A DNA stretch of 64,000 nucleotides from Phaeovulum veldkampii DSM 11550 (GCF_003034995.1 NZ_PZKF01000004.1:1-64000), one strand, 5' to 3'. Positions 16,048 through 29,439 are shown, counted from the stretch's first letter. A program made the numbers and translations. Notes: generated by a model not told the origin, from the sequence alone.

Positions 16048-17564
16048 GCTAGCGCTACGCCCGCCGCAACCAGCGCCCCGCCGACGGCAACCAGGGCCAG
16101 TTCACGCCACCGGCTGGGGCGGATGGGTTCCGGCGCAGGTTCGATCTGACGCAACAGTGCCGCTTCGACAATCTCTGGCATCCGGGTGCCAAAGCGGCCC
16201 AGAACCCGCGCCGTCCGCGTCAGGTCGCGTAGCGCCGCGCGCGGCCCCAGATTTTCGCGGATGTAGGTTTCCACAACCGGCTGGGCGACGTGCCACATGT
16301 TGACCGACGGGTTGAGCGAGCGCGCCACCCCCTCGACCACAACCATCGTGCGCTGCAACAGCAGCAGTTCGGTGCGCGTCTGCATCCCGAAGCGTTCGGT
16401 CACCTCGAACAGATAGGCCAGCAGACGCGCCATCGAGATCTGTTCGGCATCCATGCCGAAAATCGGCTCGCCTACCGCCCGCAGGGCGCGGGCGAAATCG
16501 ACCACATTGCGGTCGCGCGGCACATAGCCCGCTTCGAAATGCACCTCGGCCACGCGGCGATAATCCTTCTGGATAAAGCCCATCAGGATTTCGGCATAGA
16601 CGCGCCGGGTGTATTCATCGATCTGGCCCATGATCCCGAAATCATAGGCCACGATATCGCCGTTGGCGGTAACCTTCAGGTTGCCCTGGTGCATGTCGCC
16701 GTGAAAATACCCGTCGCGCAGCGCATGGCTGAGGAACAGTTGCAGCACCCGTTCGCCCAGCACCATCGGGTCATGGCCCGCGGCGCGCAGTGCAGCCACA
16801 TCGCCCAGCGGCACCCCCTCGACCCAGCCCATGGTCATTACCCGCCGCGCCGACCGGTCCAGATGCGGTCGGGGAACGGCAAAGCCCTTGTCGTGCTGGG
16901 TATTGGCGAAAAACTCCAGCGCCGCCGATGCTTCAAGGCGCAAATCCAGCTCGCCCTCGACCACGCTTTCGAAATGCGCGATCACATCCGAGGGCCGCAA
17001 CCGCCGCGAAGCCGGGGCGACGAATTCGATCAGGGCTGCGGCAAAGTCGAAGGCGTCCAGATCCTTGCGGAAGGCGCGTTCGATGCCAGGGCGCAGGATC
17101 TTGACTGCCACTTCCTCGCCAGTATCGGCGCGCCGGGCGCGGTGAACCTGCGCGATCGAGGCAGCCGCGATTGGTTCGGAAAACTCCGAAAACAGAACCT
17201 CGACCGGGCTGCCCAGTTCCGCCAGAACCTGCGCCTTGGCTTCGCGCATGGAAAAGGGGGGCAGTTTGTCCTGCAGCATTCGCAATTCATCAGCCAGTTC
17301 GGCGCCAACCACATCGGGCCGGGTTGACATGATCTGGCCAAATTTGATGTAGGCCGGCCCCAGCGCGGTTATCGCCTGGGTGATCGGCGGCAGGTTCGCG
17401 TCGCCCTTGATCCCCAGCGCCTTGAACGGCCAGCCCATGATGCGCGCGGCCAACTGCAACCGTGGCGTTACCTGCATCTCTTCCAGCGCAAGTTTCATCG
17501 CGCCCGAACGTTCGAACGTGGCGCCCGTGCGGATCAGGCGCCAGATGTTGTGCGGGCCGCGCAT
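16035..17564 (-). CDS. ubiB: UbiB, ubiquinone biosynthesis accessory kinase-like protein
   Basis: UbiB is an ABC1/ADCK-family protein-kinase-like ATPase needed for ubiquinone synthesis at the inner membrane. The 509 residues contain the KxGQ motif (AYIKFGQIMSTRPD, about residues 72-85), the Ala-rich nucleotide loop (AAASIAQVHRA), the catalytic loop YFHGDMHQGN and the metal-binding YDFGIMG, and end with a membrane helix (LALVAVGGALVAAGVALAG). It lies one base downstream of ubiE, so the two form an operon. Confidence 0.96.
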   Translation of the reverse strand: MRGPHNIWRLIRTGATFERSGAMKLALEEMQVTPRLQLAARIMGWPFKALGIKGDANLPPITQAITALGPAYIKFGQIMSTRPDVVGAELADELRMLQDKLPPFSMREAKAQVLAELGSPVEVLFSEFSEPIAAASIAQVHRARRADTGEEVAVKILRPGIERAFRKDLDAFDFAAALIEFVAPASRRLRPSDVIAHFESVVEGELDLRLEASAALEFFANTQHDKGFAVPRPHLDRSARRVMTMGWVEGVPLGDVAALRAAGHDPMVLGERVLQLFLSHALRDGYFHGDMHQGNLKVTANGDIVAYDFGIMGQIDEYTRRVYAEILMGFIQKDYRRVAEVHFEAGYVPRDRNVVDFARALRAVGEPIFGMDAEQISMARLLAYLFEVTERFGMQTRTELLLLQRTMVVVEGVARSLNPSVNMWHVAQPVVETYIRENLGPRAALRDLTRTARVLGRFGTRMPEIVEAALLRQIEPAPEPIRPSRWRELALVAVGGALVAAGVALAGLL

Positions 17565-17565
17565 C

Positions 17566-18330
17566 TTAAATCTTCCAGCCAGAATGCAGCGCAGCGATGC
17601 CCAACGAAAGGTTGCGGTATTTGACCTGGCTGAACCCGGCGGTGCGGATCATCCGGGCAAAGGTTTCCTGATCGGGGAATTTGCGGATCGATTCCACAAG
17701 GTATTGATAGCTGTCGCGGTCATTCGCCACGATCTGACCCATCACCGGGATCACGTTGAACGAGTAAACGTCGTAAAGTTTTTGCAGCATGTCATTCGGG
17801 ATCTGGCTGAACTCCAGCACAACCAGCCTCCCGCCGGGCTTCAGCACGCGGTAGGCTTCCGACAGCGCATCGGGGATGCGGGTCACGTTCCGGATGCCGA
17901 ACGAAATGGTATAGACATCAAAGGAATTGTCGGCAAAGGGCAGCGCCATCGCATCGCCCACGACCCAATCCAGTCGATCGGCCATGTCTTCGGCATCCGC
18001 ACGCTTTTGCCCTTCGATCAACATGCTCTCGGTCATGTCGCAGACGGTGGCAGTAGCGCCCGGCGCGCGTTTGAGGAAACGGAAGGCCACATCGCCGGTG
18101 CCGCCGGCCACATCCAGCAGTTTCTGCCCCGGTCGCGGCGCCAGCCAATCCATCAGCGCATCTTTCCACAGCCGGTGGATGCCCACGCTCATCAGGTCGT
18201 TCATGATGTCGTATTTCGAGGCCACGCGCGAAAAAACGCCGTGCACAAGCCCCGCCTTTTCACCTTCGGCCACCGTTTGGAAGCCGAAATGGGTGGTGTT
18301 CTGCGCATCTGTCGAGGTGTTCGCGTTCAT
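17566..18330 (-). CDS. ubiE: UbiE, C-methyltransferase of quinone biosynthesis
   Basis: UbiE methylates the ring of demethylmenaquinone or the ubiquinone precursor with SAM. The 254-residue product has the SAM-binding motif [14 protein letters not shown], the UbiE family signature around [25 protein letters not shown], and [17 protein letters not shown]. The frame stays open well upstream over mutM, but the ATG at 18330 gives the right N-terminus. It diverges from mutM across 93 bases and is followed by ubiB. Confidence 0.96.
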   Translation of the reverse strand: MNANTSTDAQNTTHFGFQTVAEGEKAGLVHGVFSRVASKYDIMNDLMSVGIHRLWKDALMDWLAPRPGQKLLDVAGGTGDVAFRFLKRAPGATATVCDMTESMLIEGQKRADAEDMADRLDWVVGDAMALPFADNSFDVYTISFGIRNVTRIPDALSEAYRVLKPGGRLVVLEFSQIPNDMLQKLYDVYSFNVIPVMGQIVANDRDSYQYLVESIRKFPDQETFARMIRTAGFSQVKYRNLSLGIAALHSGWKI

Positions 18331-18423
18331 GGGCCTTGCCGTTCCTGAAATGTCGTCTTCCTTATACGGGTCTAGCGCGCCAAGACAATGCGACAACACA
18401 AATGAGGCGCAACAGGAGCCGAT

Positions 18424-19275
18424 ATGCCCGAACTGCCTGAGGTTGAAACCGTCTGCCGTGGCCTTGCCCCGGTGCTGGAGGGCGGGCAGATCGTGCGGGC
18501 CGATGTGCGCCGACCCGATCTGCGCTGGCCCCTGCCGGATCGTATGGCCGAACGGCTTGGGGGCGCGGGCGTTTTGCGTCTGCGGCGCCGGTCGAAATAC
18601 ATTCTGGCCGACCTCAGCACCAGGGAAACCCTGCTGATTCATCTGGGCATGTCGGGCCGGATGCTGATTTCGGGCACCGCGCCGGGGCAGTTTCATCACC
18701 CGCAGGCGGCGCCGCTGAAACACGACCATGTGATCCTGCACATGGCCTCGGGGGCGCATGTCGTCTTTAATGATGCCCGCCGTTTCGGCGCGATGGACCT
18801 GATGGCGACCGATACTGCCGCCGATCACTGGCTGCTGCGCGATCTGGGGCCCGAACCCTTTGGCAACGACTTTCACGAAGACCATCTGATTGCCCGGCTG
18901 AAGGGCCGCGCAACCCCGATCAAGGCGGCGCTGCTGGATCAGCGCATCGTGGCCGGACTGGGCAATATATATGTGAATGAGGTGCTGCACCGTGCTGGCA
19001 TCGACCCGCGCCGCAAGGCCGGGCGCATTTCGGCGGCGCGGCTGGCGGCGCTTGTGCCGATCATCCGCACGGTGCTGGCCGAAGCGATCGAGGCGGGCGG
19101 GTCATCCTTGCGCGACCATCGCCAGGCCGATGGCGAACTGGGCTATTTCCAGCACACATTCCGCGTTTACGACAGGGCAGGGCAACCTTGCCCCGCACCC
19201 GGTTGCAATGGCACCATCACCCGGATCGTGCAGTCGGGCCGGTCCTCGTTCTGGTGCCCGGCCTGCCAGAGATGA
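18424..19275 (+). CDS. mutM: Formamidopyrimidine-DNA glycosylase (MutM/Fpg)
   Basis: MutM removes oxidised purines such as 8-oxoguanine and nicks the abasic site. It begins [13 protein letters not shown] after the initiator Met, giving the catalytic N-terminal proline and Glu. The 283 residues include the helix-two-turn-helix region ([16 protein letters not shown]) and the C-terminal zinc finger with Cys in the pattern C-x4-C-x16-C-x2-C (CPAPGC ... CPAC). It diverges from ubiE and is followed by an enoyl-CoA hydratase gene, a usual order in Rhodobacteraceae. Confidence 0.97.
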   Translation: MPELPEVETVCRGLAPVLEGGQIVRADVRRPDLRWPLPDRMAERLGGAGVLRLRRRSKYILADLSTRETLLIHLGMSGRMLISGTAPGQFHHPQAAPLKHDHVILHMASGAHVVFNDARRFGAMDLMATDTAADHWLLRDLGPEPFGNDFHEDHLIARLKGRATPIKAALLDQRIVAGLGNIYVNEVLHRAGIDPRRKAGRISAARLAALVPIIRTVLAEAIEAGGSSLRDHRQADGELGYFQHTFRVYDRAGQPCPAPGCNGTITRIVQSGRSSFWCPACQR

Positions 19276-19335
19276 CTTGATAAACCGTTTGGGCCTGATA
19301 GGACTCCGCCCGGACCAAAGGAAAGGCATCGCCTC

Positions 19336-20112
19336 ATGGCCTATCAAACCCTGATCGTCGAGATCGAAGACTATGTCGCGCTGATCCGGCTGAACCGCCC
19401 CGATGCGCTGAATGCGCTGAATTCTCAGCTTCTGGGCGAATTGGCTGACGCGCTGTCGGCGCTCGATGCCAATGAAACTGTGCGCTGCATCGTGCTTACC
19501 GGCTCGGAAAAGGCTTTTGCCGCCGGCGCTGACATCAAGGAAATGTCCGAAAAAAGCTTTGTTGATATGTTCGGCGAAGATTTCTTCACTCCCGAAACCG
19601 AAGCGATGCTGCGTGTGCGCAAGCCGATCATCGCCGCCGTTTCGGGCTATGCCTTGGGCGGGGGCTGCGAGTTGGCGATGATCTGTGATTTCATCATCGC
19701 CGCTGACACCGCCAAATTCGGCCAGCCCGAAATCAACCTTGGCGTGGTGGCGGGCATCGGCGGCACCCAGCGGCTGACGCGCTTTGTCGGCAAGTCAAAG
19801 TCGATGGACATGCACCTGACCGGCCGCTTCATGGATGCCGCCGAGGCTGAACGCTCGGGGCTGGTCAGCCGCGTCGTTCCCGCCGCCAAGCTGATCCCCG
19901 AGGCGATGGCCGCCGCCCGCAAGATTGCCGAGAAATCGGCGCTAACCGTCAAGGTCGTCAAGGAGGCGGTGAACCGCAGCTATGAAACCACGTTGCGCGA
20001 AGGGCTGCTGTATGAACGCCGCGTGTTTCATGCGCTGTTTGCCACCGAAGACCAGAAAGAAGGCATGTCGGCCTTTCTTGAAAAGCGCCAGCCGCAGTTC
20101 CGCGACCGTTAG
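19336..20112 (+). CDS. Enoyl-CoA hydratase
   Basis: A 258-residue crotonase-fold enzyme that hydrates 2-enoyl-CoA in beta-oxidation. Visible features are the oxyanion-hole segments [11 protein letters not shown] and [19 protein letters not shown], and the second catalytic Glu region [20 protein letters not shown]. Both glutamates expected for a true hydratase are present. It stands between mutM and rpsT; context does not narrow the substrate, which could be short-chain enoyl-CoA. Confidence 0.93.
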   Translation: MAYQTLIVEIEDYVALIRLNRPDALNALNSQLLGELADALSALDANETVRCIVLTGSEKAFAAGADIKEMSEKSFVDMFGEDFFTPETEAMLRVRKPIIAAVSGYALGGGCELAMICDFIIAADTAKFGQPEINLGVVAGIGGTQRLTRFVGKSKSMDMHLTGRFMDAAEAERSGLVSRVVPAAKLIPEAMAAARKIAEKSALTVKVVKEAVNRSYETTLREGLLYERRVFHALFATEDQKEGMSAFLEKRQPQFRDR

Positions 20113-20134
20113 GGCAAAAACTTCGCCCGCCCCG

Positions 20135-20163
20135 TTGACTTGAGAGTGAGTCGCGCATAGAAG
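20135..20163 (+). promoter_or_regulatory. Probable sigma-70 promoter of rpsT
   Basis: TTGACT at 20135-20140 and TAGAAG at 20158-20163 with a 17-base spacer, about 45 bases before the rpsT start. The -35 matches five of six consensus bases, and a high-expression ribosomal gene is expected to have its own promoter here. Confidence 0.6.
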
Positions 20164-20205
20164 CGCGGCTTCAGGATTATCCCTACCGAAATCGGAAAAC
20201 GACTC

Positions 20206-20472
20206 ATGGCCAATACGCCCCAATCCAAGAAGCGCGCACGCCAGAACGAGCGCCGCAACGACATCAACAAAGCGCGCCGTTCGCGGATCCGCACCTTCAT
20301 CCGCAAGGTTGAAGAGGCGATCGCCTCTGGCAACGCCGAAAACGCGGTCGCCGCGCTGCGTGCCGCCCAGCCGGAAATGGCGCGTGGCGTCACCAAGGGC
20401 GTGCTGCACAAGAACACCGTGGCGCGCAAGATCTCGCGCCTTGCGGCGCGCGTGAAGGCGATTGCCGCCTGA
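20206..20472 (+). CDS. rpsT: 30S ribosomal protein S20
   Basis: Small basic ribosomal protein binding 16S rRNA. The 88 residues begin [23 protein letters not shown] (split: [38 protein letters not shown]) and end with [22 protein letters not shown], typical of S20. It has its own promoter-like sequence upstream and a strong terminator right downstream, so it is probably monocistronic. Confidence 0.97.
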   Translation: MANTPQSKKRARQNERRNDINKARRSRIRTFIRKVEEAIASGNAENAVAALRAAQPEMARGVTKGVLHKNTVARKISRLAARVKAIAA

Positions 20473-20499
20473 AATTGTCGCTAAGCGACCAGTCAAAGG

Positions 20500-20525
20500 G
20501 CGCGGCCATAAGGCCGCGCTTTTTG
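20500..20525 (+). terminator. Rho-independent terminator of rpsT
   Basis: GCGCGGCC / GGCCGCGC perfect eight-base stem with a four-base loop (ATAA), followed directly by TTTTT. It begins 28 bases after the rpsT stop. Confidence 0.85.
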
Positions 20526-20941
20526 TTTGAAATCAATGCCTTGAAAGTTTCTGCCACAGTTTTGAGATTCGTTTCGCCAAAGCGCGCGTCAAGCGCGAAG
20601 TTCTGTTGCGGATGATCCCGGCGGCTTGCTAGCGTAACGATGCGATTCACGTCGCCTGGGGGACATGACGTATTGTTGCGGGACTTGTCGGGGCAAACCC
20701 GATGCCCGCTGCCTGCCCTGCTGCACAGGCAGGCCAATACGATTCGGCGGCAGGCCTTGCCTGTTGATCGAACGGGCAGAGGCCAACCACGGTTTTCCGG
20801 GGGGTTTTTGTTGCGTGTCCAGACATTGTGAATGCTGCGTCCGCGCACAGTCGGTGATCCTCATCACCCCTGGGGCTCTGGCGTTGTATTCTGTCACCCG
20901 GGGGCAAGGGGCGCGGCGGTTGGCGCGGATGGACAGGCGGA
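20526..20941 (+). other. Gene-free stretch upstream of dnaA
   Basis: About 415 bases with no gene I can support. It carries inverted repeats: CTGCCTG...CAGGCAG (about 20708-20733) and CAGGC-CTT-GCCTG (about 20752-20764). I see no cluster of DnaA boxes (TTATCCACA-like) and no AT-rich unwinding element, so I do not call an origin. A short cysteine-rich open frame here lacks a ribosome site and family resemblance. It probably holds the dnaA promoter and leader. Confidence 0.5.
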
Positions 20942-22312
20942 ATGATGACGGAAGAGTTGTGGACAGTGGCGCGAGCCGAGCTTCTCAAAGCAGTTGGCAA
21001 AAGTAACTTTGCGAACTGGATCGAGCCGCTGCGTCTGGTTGATCTGTCTGACGGTATCGTCCGCTTTGACGCGCCCACAAAATTCATGCGCGACTGGGTC
21101 ATGCGCAATTTTTCCGACCATATCCTGCGCGAATTGTCGAACCTTGGCGCGGCTGTGGGGCGGCTTGAAATCGGGGTGCCCGAACTGCGCCCGATCCCCG
21201 CACAAACGCTGACTGCACCGGAACCGGCTGCCGCCCGCATCCGCAAAACTGCCCGAGGTGACGAGGCCGATCTGGCCGGTGCGCCGCTTGACGCGCGTTT
21301 TACCTTTGACAGTTTCGTGGTGGGCAAGCCGAACGAGCTGGCCCATGCCGCCGCCCGCCGTGTGGCAGAAGGCGGCCCTGTCACCTTCAACCCGTTGTTT
21401 CTCTATGGCGGCGTGGGGCTGGGCAAGACCCACCTGATGCATGCCATTGCGCATGAATTGCAGGCCCGCCGCCCCGAATTGCGCGTGCTTTACCTGTCGG
21501 CGGAACAGTTCATGTATCGCTTTGTTCAGGCGCTGCGCGACCGCCAGATCATGGACTTCAAGGAGATGTTCCGGTCGGTCGATGTGCTGATGGTCGATGA
21601 CGTGCAGTTCATTGCGGGCAAGGACAGCACGCAAGACGAATTCTTCCATACCTTCAATGCGCTGGTCGATCAGCGCAAGCAGATCGTGATTTCGGCCGAC
21701 CGCGCGCCGGGCGAGATCAAGGATCTGGAGGAGCGGATCAAGTCGCGTCTGCAATGTGGTCTGGTGGTCGATGTTCACCCCACCGATTACGAGCTGCGTC
21801 TGGGCATCCTGCAAACCAAGGCCGAGATGTATCGTGGCCAATATGCCGGACTGAAGCTTGCCGACGGCGTGCTGGAGTTTCTGGCCCATCGCATCACCAC
21901 CAACGTCCGGGTTCTGGAAGGTGCGCTGACGCGGCTATTTGCCTTCGCCTCGTTGGTGGGGCGTGAAATCACGCTTGATCTGGCGCAGGAATGTCTGGTC
22001 GATATCCTGCGCGCCTCGGACCGCAAGGTCACGATCGAGGAGATTCAACGCAAGGTGGCCGAGCATTACAATGTGCGCCTGTCTGACCTGATCGGCCCTA
22101 AGCGGGTGCGCACCATCGCACGGCCCCGGCAGATTGCCATGTATCTGTCGAAACATCTGACTACCCGTAGCCTGCCCGAAATCGGCCGCCGCTTTGGCGG
22201 GCGCGATCACACCACGATCATGCATGGCATCCGCAAGGTCGAGGAGTTGAAAGGCGCCGATCGGCAGATGGCCGAAGACCTTGATCTGCTGCGGCGCCTG
22301 CTGGAAGCATGA
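20942..22312 (+). CDS. dnaA: DnaA, chromosomal replication initiator
   Basis: DnaA binds origin boxes and opens the duplex. The 456 residues show the N-terminal DnaB-contacting domain (LWTVARAELLKAVGKSNFANWI), the AAA+ core with Walker A GGVGLGKTH and Walker B LMVDDVQF, and the C-terminal DNA-binding domain ending with the DnaA signature RFGGRDHTTIMHGIRKVE. The start at 20942 (ATGATG) gives two possible Met; the second (20945) is equally good. It is followed by dnaN after 104 bases. Confidence 0.97.
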   Translation: MMTEELWTVARAELLKAVGKSNFANWIEPLRLVDLSDGIVRFDAPTKFMRDWVMRNFSDHILRELSNLGAAVGRLEIGVPELRPIPAQTLTAPEPAAARIRKTARGDEADLAGAPLDARFTFDSFVVGKPNELAHAAARRVAEGGPVTFNPLFLYGGVGLGKTHLMHAIAHELQARRPELRVLYLSAEQFMYRFVQALRDRQIMDFKEMFRSVDVLMVDDVQFIAGKDSTQDEFFHTFNALVDQRKQIVISADRAPGEIKDLEERIKSRLQCGLVVDVHPTDYELRLGILQTKAEMYRGQYAGLKLADGVLEFLAHRITTNVRVLEGALTRLFAFASLVGREITLDLAQECLVDILRASDRKVTIEEIQRKVAEHYNVRLSDLIGPKRVRTIARPRQIAMYLSKHLTTRSLPEIGRRFGGRDHTTIMHGIRKVEELKGADRQMAEDLDLLRRLLEA

Positions 22313-22331
22313 CGGGGCCTTGACGGCCCCG
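22313..22331 (+). terminator. Hairpin immediately after dnaA
   Basis: CGGGGCC / GGCCCCG perfect seven-base stem with five-base loop (TTGAC), starting at the base after the dnaA stop. There is no T run, so it may only attenuate transcription into dnaN. Confidence 0.45.
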
Positions 22332-22371
22332 ACAATGCAGCGGAAAGTCCCGAAAATTCTTGAGCCTGCGC

Positions 22372-22390
22372 GGAAAACTGCTAGTTTTCC
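22372..22390 (+). repeat. Perfect palindrome upstream of dnaN
   Basis: GGAAAACT-GCT-AGTTTTCC, arms of eight bases with a three-base centre, 26 bases before the dnaN start. It may be a protein-binding site (two-fold symmetric operator) or a small hairpin in the dnaN leader. AT-rich arms in a GC-rich region favour a binding site, but this is inference. Confidence 0.6.
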
Positions 22391-22416
22391 GGTCCCGGTG
22401 GCCTTTGGGGGTAGAC

Positions 22417-23535
22417 ATGAAGATCAGCATTGAACGCGCGGCACTTCTCAAGGCCGTTGCGCAGGCGCAATCGGTGGTGGAGCGGCGCAACACCATTCCG
22501 ATCCTGGCCAATGTGCTGATCGAGGCCGAGGCCAACACCGTATCCTTCCGCGCCACCGATCTGGACATCGAGGTGGTGGACAAGGCCCCCGCCCAGGTCG
22601 AGCGTGCCGGGGCCACCACGGTTTCTGCGGTGATGCTGCATGAAATCGTGCGCAAACTGCCCGATGGCGCGCTGGTCAACCTGACCGATGACCCGGCTTC
22701 GGGGCGGCTGGCGGTGATGGCGGGGCGGTCCAGCTTCAATCTGGCAACGCTGCCGAAAGAAGATTTCCCGGTGATGGCCTCGTCTGAATACAGCGCCAAT
22801 TTTACCGCACCCGCGGGCGTGTTGCGGCGGCTGTTCGACAAGTCGAAATTCGCGATTTCCACCGAAGAAACCCGCTATTACCTGAATGGTGTCTATATGC
22901 ATGTGGCGCAGGGCGAAGATGGCCCGGTGCTGCGCTGCGTGGCCACCGATGGCCACCGGCTGGCACGAATCGATGCGCCCCTGCCCGAAGGGGCGGCGGG
23001 GATGCCCGGCGTGATCGTGCCACGCAAGACGGTGGGCGAACTGCGTAAGCTGCTGGATGACGATCAGGCGCAGATCGCGGTGTCAGTGTCTGAAACAAAG
23101 GTGCGCTTTGCCACGCCGGCGATCACGCTGACCTCGAAGGTGATCGATGGCACCTTCCCCGATTACACCCGCGTCATCCCGACCGGCAATACCCGTCGGC
23201 TGGAGGTGGATGCCGCCGAGTTCGCCCGCGCGGTGGACCGCGTCGCCACTGTGTCCTCGGAACGGAGCCGCGCGGTCAAGCTGAGCCTTGACGAGGATCG
23301 TCTTGTCCTGTCGGTCAACGCCCCCGATGCGGGCGCTGCCGAGGAGGAGCTGGCCGTGGCCTATGGTGACGAACGGCTGGAAATCGGCTTTAACGCCAAA
23401 TACCTGCTGGAAATCGCCTCGCAGGTTGATCGGGAAAATGCGGTGTTCCTGTTCAATTCGTCAGGCGATCCCACGCTGATGCGCGAGGGCAACGACACCT
23501 CGGCGGTTTATGTCGTGATGCCGATGCGGGTGTGA
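22417..23535 (+). CDS. dnaN: DNA polymerase III sliding clamp, beta subunit
   Basis: The beta clamp encircles DNA and tethers polymerase III. The 372-residue product has the three-domain clamp layout: KISIERAALLKAVAQAQSVVERRNTIPILANV at the start (split here as KISIERAALLKAV, QSVVERRNTIPILANV), RYYLNGVYMH in the middle and FNSSGDPTLMREGNDTSAVYVVMPMRV at the end. The ATG at 22417 gives the standard length; upstream in-frame codons belong to the leader. It follows dnaA and precedes recF. Confidence 0.97.
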   Translation: MKISIERAALLKAVAQAQSVVERRNTIPILANVLIEAEANTVSFRATDLDIEVVDKAPAQVERAGATTVSAVMLHEIVRKLPDGALVNLTDDPASGRLAVMAGRSSFNLATLPKEDFPVMASSEYSANFTAPAGVLRRLFDKSKFAISTEETRYYLNGVYMHVAQGEDGPVLRCVATDGHRLARIDAPLPEGAAGMPGVIVPRKTVGELRKLLDDDQAQIAVSVSETKVRFATPAITLTSKVIDGTFPDYTRVIPTGNTRRLEVDAAEFARAVDRVATVSSERSRAVKLSLDEDRLVLSVNAPDAGAAEEELAVAYGDERLEIGFNAKYLLEIASQVDRENAVFLFNSSGDPTLMREGNDTSAVYVVMPMRV

Positions 23536-23581
23536 TGCGGGCCGGATCGGTCCGGCCTGACCCTTGCCAACGGGGCGCGCG

Positions 23582-27158
<3,577 letters not shown>

Positions 27159-27170
27159 TCGGACATGGGG

Positions 27171-27184
27171 CGCCCCTTGGGGCG
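27171..27184. terminator. Short GC palindrome between convergent gyrB and rhodanese gene
   Basis: CGCCCC-TT-GGGGCG between the two stop codons; realistically a four-base stem with a six-base loop. No T run. Low confidence as a terminator. Confidence 0.3.
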
Positions 27185-27196
27185 GCCCGTCGGTCG

Positions 27197-27592
27197 TCAC
27201 ATCCCCGGATCAAGCGATTTTTCAACCTTGCCGCCCGCCTCGGCCCAGTCCTTGAAGGCGCCAAGGTTGTAGACCTGATCATAGCCCATTTCTTTCAGAA
27301 CCATCCCGGCAAGCGCAGACCGCCCGCCCGAGGCGCAATAAAGAATCACCGGCTGATCCTTGCGAAAATGCGGGTCGTGATAGGCACAGTCCGGGTCGGC
27401 CCGAAACTCCAGCATCCCGCGCGAGATATGGTGCGCCCCCGCAACCTTTCCCGACGTCGCAACCTCGGGCGCATCGCGCACATCCAGCACCAGCGCCTTT
27501 CCTTCAGCGATCATCGCTGCGGCTTCGGCAAAAGGAATGTGGGGAACAGCCGCATTTGCGGCGGCGATCATCTCTTTCACGGTGCGGGCCAT
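27197..27592 (-). CDS. Rhodanese-like sulfurtransferase
   Basis: A single-domain rhodanese of 131 residues with the active-site loop YCASGGRS (Cys at about residue 86) and the LVLDVRDAPEV strand. Such proteins carry persulfide sulfur; the acceptor here is unknown. The ATG at 27590-27592 is preceded by an AGGAGG ribosome site at ideal spacing, which decides the start over an upstream in-frame codon. It is separate from the following cobS by 71 bases on the other side. Confidence 0.9.
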   Translation of the reverse strand: MARTVKEMIAAANAAVPHIPFAEAAAMIAEGKALVLDVRDAPEVATSGKVAGAHHISRGMLEFRADPDCAYHDPHFRKDQPVILYCASGGRSALAGMVLKEMGYDQVYNLGAFKDWAEAGGKVEKSLDPGM

Positions 27593-27663
27593 CGGAACCT
27601 CCTGTTTGGCTTTTCCGCAGCTTAGCACGAAGTTGTGACGGATTCAGCCGCCCGCGTCGCAGA

Positions 27664-28422
27664 TCAGGCCTGCACCGCCAGCACCGCGGCCCAGCCCGCT
27701 ATTTCGGCCGTCTGCTGCATTGCGCCCAGCACATCGCCGGTTTGCCCGCCGATCTGGCGGCGCGCCAGCCAGGCCAAGGCAAAGGCCGCCAGTGCCATCG
27801 TCGCCAGCGCCACGGGGGCTGCCGCGCCAACCAGCCCAAGGCAGGCGATGCCGATCAGCACCGCAACCCAGGGCCGCGGCCCCGCCGCACCCGCCGCCGC
27901 ATGGCCCAGCCCGTCGGCGCGGGCAGGTGGCATCAGCGCCATCGCCACCGGCATCGTTGCCCGGCTGGCTGCGGCCAGCGCGATCAGCGCGGCAGCGGCC
28001 AGCCCGCCGTGCAGTTCGGCCAGTGTGGCCAGCGCCGACCAGCGCAGGCCCAGGCTCAGCATCAGGGCCAGTCCGCCATAGCTGCCGATCCGGCTGTCGC
28101 GCATGATCTCCAGCTTGCGCTCGCGCGTGCGGCCCCCGCCAAAGCCATCGGCGCAGTCGGCCAGCCCGTCTTCATGGATGCCGCCGGTCGCCAGCGCACC
28201 GGCGGCCAGCGCCAGCCCGGCCGCAAAGGCGGGCGGCAGGCCCAACGCCAGCGCTGCCAGCACCGCCGCCGCACCTACCGCGCCCACCGCCAGCCCGGCC
28301 AGCGGAAAGGCCCAGCCCGCCGCCGCAAAACCGGGCGCGTCACCACCGATCCGGCCCGCGGGCAGGCGCGTGAGCAGCATCATTGCCACCTGCGCCTCGG
28401 CGATCCGCGCGCGCAGGGTCAT
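27664..28422 (-). CDS. cobS: Cobalamin-5'-phosphate synthase
   Basis: CobS joins AdoCbi-GDP with alpha-ribazole phosphate in the membrane, the last condensation of cobalamin synthesis. The 252 residues are rich in Ala/Gly/Leu membrane helices and include the family core [18 protein letters not shown] followed by [15 protein letters not shown]. The start at 28422 overlaps the cobT stop by four bases. It is the last gene of cobU-cobT-cobS on the minus strand. Confidence 0.95.
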   Translation of the reverse strand: MTLRARIAEAQVAMMLLTRLPAGRIGGDAPGFAAAGWAFPLAGLAVGAVGAAAVLAALALGLPPAFAAGLALAAGALATGGIHEDGLADCADGFGGGRTRERKLEIMRDSRIGSYGGLALMLSLGLRWSALATLAELHGGLAAAALIALAAASRATMPVAMALMPPARADGLGHAAAGAAGPRPWVAVLIGIACLGLVGAAAPVALATMALAAFALAWLARRQIGGQTGDVLGAMQQTAEIAGWAAVLAVQA

Positions 28423-29438
28423 GCGCTGGAAACCCCGGCCTCGCCAAAGGTGGCCATGCCGTTGTGGCATTCCAGGGCGGCGCGCAGCACCAGCAGCGCC
28501 ACTGCCGCCCCCGAGGCCTCGCCCAGCCGCATTCCAAGGTCCAGCACCGGCTTTTTGCCCAAAGTGGCCAACAGCCGCCGGTGCCCCGGCTCGGCGCTGA
28601 CATGGCCGACGATGCAATGGTCCAGCAGCCGCGGATCGGCGGCATGCAGCGGTGCCACCGCGGCGGTGCAGACGAACCCGTCCAGAATGACCAGGATGCG
28701 ATGCGCCCGCGCGGCCAGCACCGCGCCCGCCATCGCGGCCTCTTCGCGCCCGCCAAGGGCGGCCAGCGTGCCCATCGGGTCAAGCCCCGCATGGCGCGCC
28801 AGCCCCGCATCAACCGCGGCCGCCTTGCGCGCGACGCCCTCGGGGTTCACCCCGGTGCCCATGCCCACCCAGTCGGCCCCTGCGCCGCCGCAGATGCCCG
28901 CCGCCAGCGCCGCAGCAATCGTGGTGTTGCCGATGCCCATCTCGCCTACGATCAGCACATCGGCGGCCGGGTCCACCGCAGCCGCGCCGCGGTTGATCGC
29001 ATCCAGGCACTCCGCCTCGGTCATCGCGGCAGCTTGGGTGAAATCGGCGGTGGGCTTGTCCAGATCAATCTCGATCACGTCAAGCTGCGCCCCCGCCGCG
29101 CGGCACAACTGGTTGATCGCCGCCCCGCCGCTGTGGAAATTGGCGACCATCTGCACTGTCACCTCTTGCGGAAACTGGCTGATGCCCTGGGCACAAACCC
29201 CATGGTTGCCCGCAAATACCAGCGCCTGCGCGCGATCGATCACCGGGCGCGCGGTGCCGCGGACGGCGGCCATCAGCTCCACCATCTCCTCCAGCATCCC
29301 TAGCGAGCCTTGCGGCTTGGTCAGTTGCGCCTGCCTGGTGCGGGCGGCCTCGGCCATCGTGGCGTCGGGGGCGGGCAGGCGGTCGGCCAGCGTGGCGACC
29401 TCGGCCAGAGAGCGCAGCGGAAAAACGGGTTCGGTCAT
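28419..29438 (-). CDS. cobT: Nicotinate-nucleotide:dimethylbenzimidazole phosphoribosyltransferase
   Basis: CobT (called CobU in Pseudomonas nomenclature) makes alpha-ribazole phosphate from DMB and nicotinate mononucleotide. The 339 residues include the N-terminal [13 protein letters not shown], the [13 protein letters not shown] motif, [14 protein letters not shown] and the C-terminal [14 protein letters not shown] with catalytic-Glu region. It lies one base from cobU and overlaps cobS. BluB, which makes its DMB substrate, is encoded at 33.3-33.9 kb on the other strand. Confidence 0.95.
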   Translation of the reverse strand: MTEPVFPLRSLAEVATLADRLPAPDATMAEAARTRQAQLTKPQGSLGMLEEMVELMAAVRGTARPVIDRAQALVFAGNHGVCAQGISQFPQEVTVQMVANFHSGGAAINQLCRAAGAQLDVIEIDLDKPTADFTQAAAMTEAECLDAINRGAAAVDPAADVLIVGEMGIGNTTIAAALAAGICGGAGADWVGMGTGVNPEGVARKAAAVDAGLARHAGLDPMGTLAALGGREEAAMAGAVLAARAHRILVILDGFVCTAAVAPLHAADPRLLDHCIVGHVSAEPGHRRLLATLGKKPVLDLGMRLGEASGAAVALLVLRAALECHNGMATFGEAGVSSA

Positions 29439-29439
29439 G

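Noticed and set aside
20526-20941. Replication origin next to dnaA
   Set aside because: No cluster of DnaA boxes and no AT-rich unwinding region are visible. In alphaproteobacteria the origin is often not beside dnaA.
20665-21006. A cysteine-rich 113-codon frame upstream of dnaA
   Set aside because: No ribosome site, overlaps the dnaA start in another frame, and composition does not look like a protein family. Left as noncoding.
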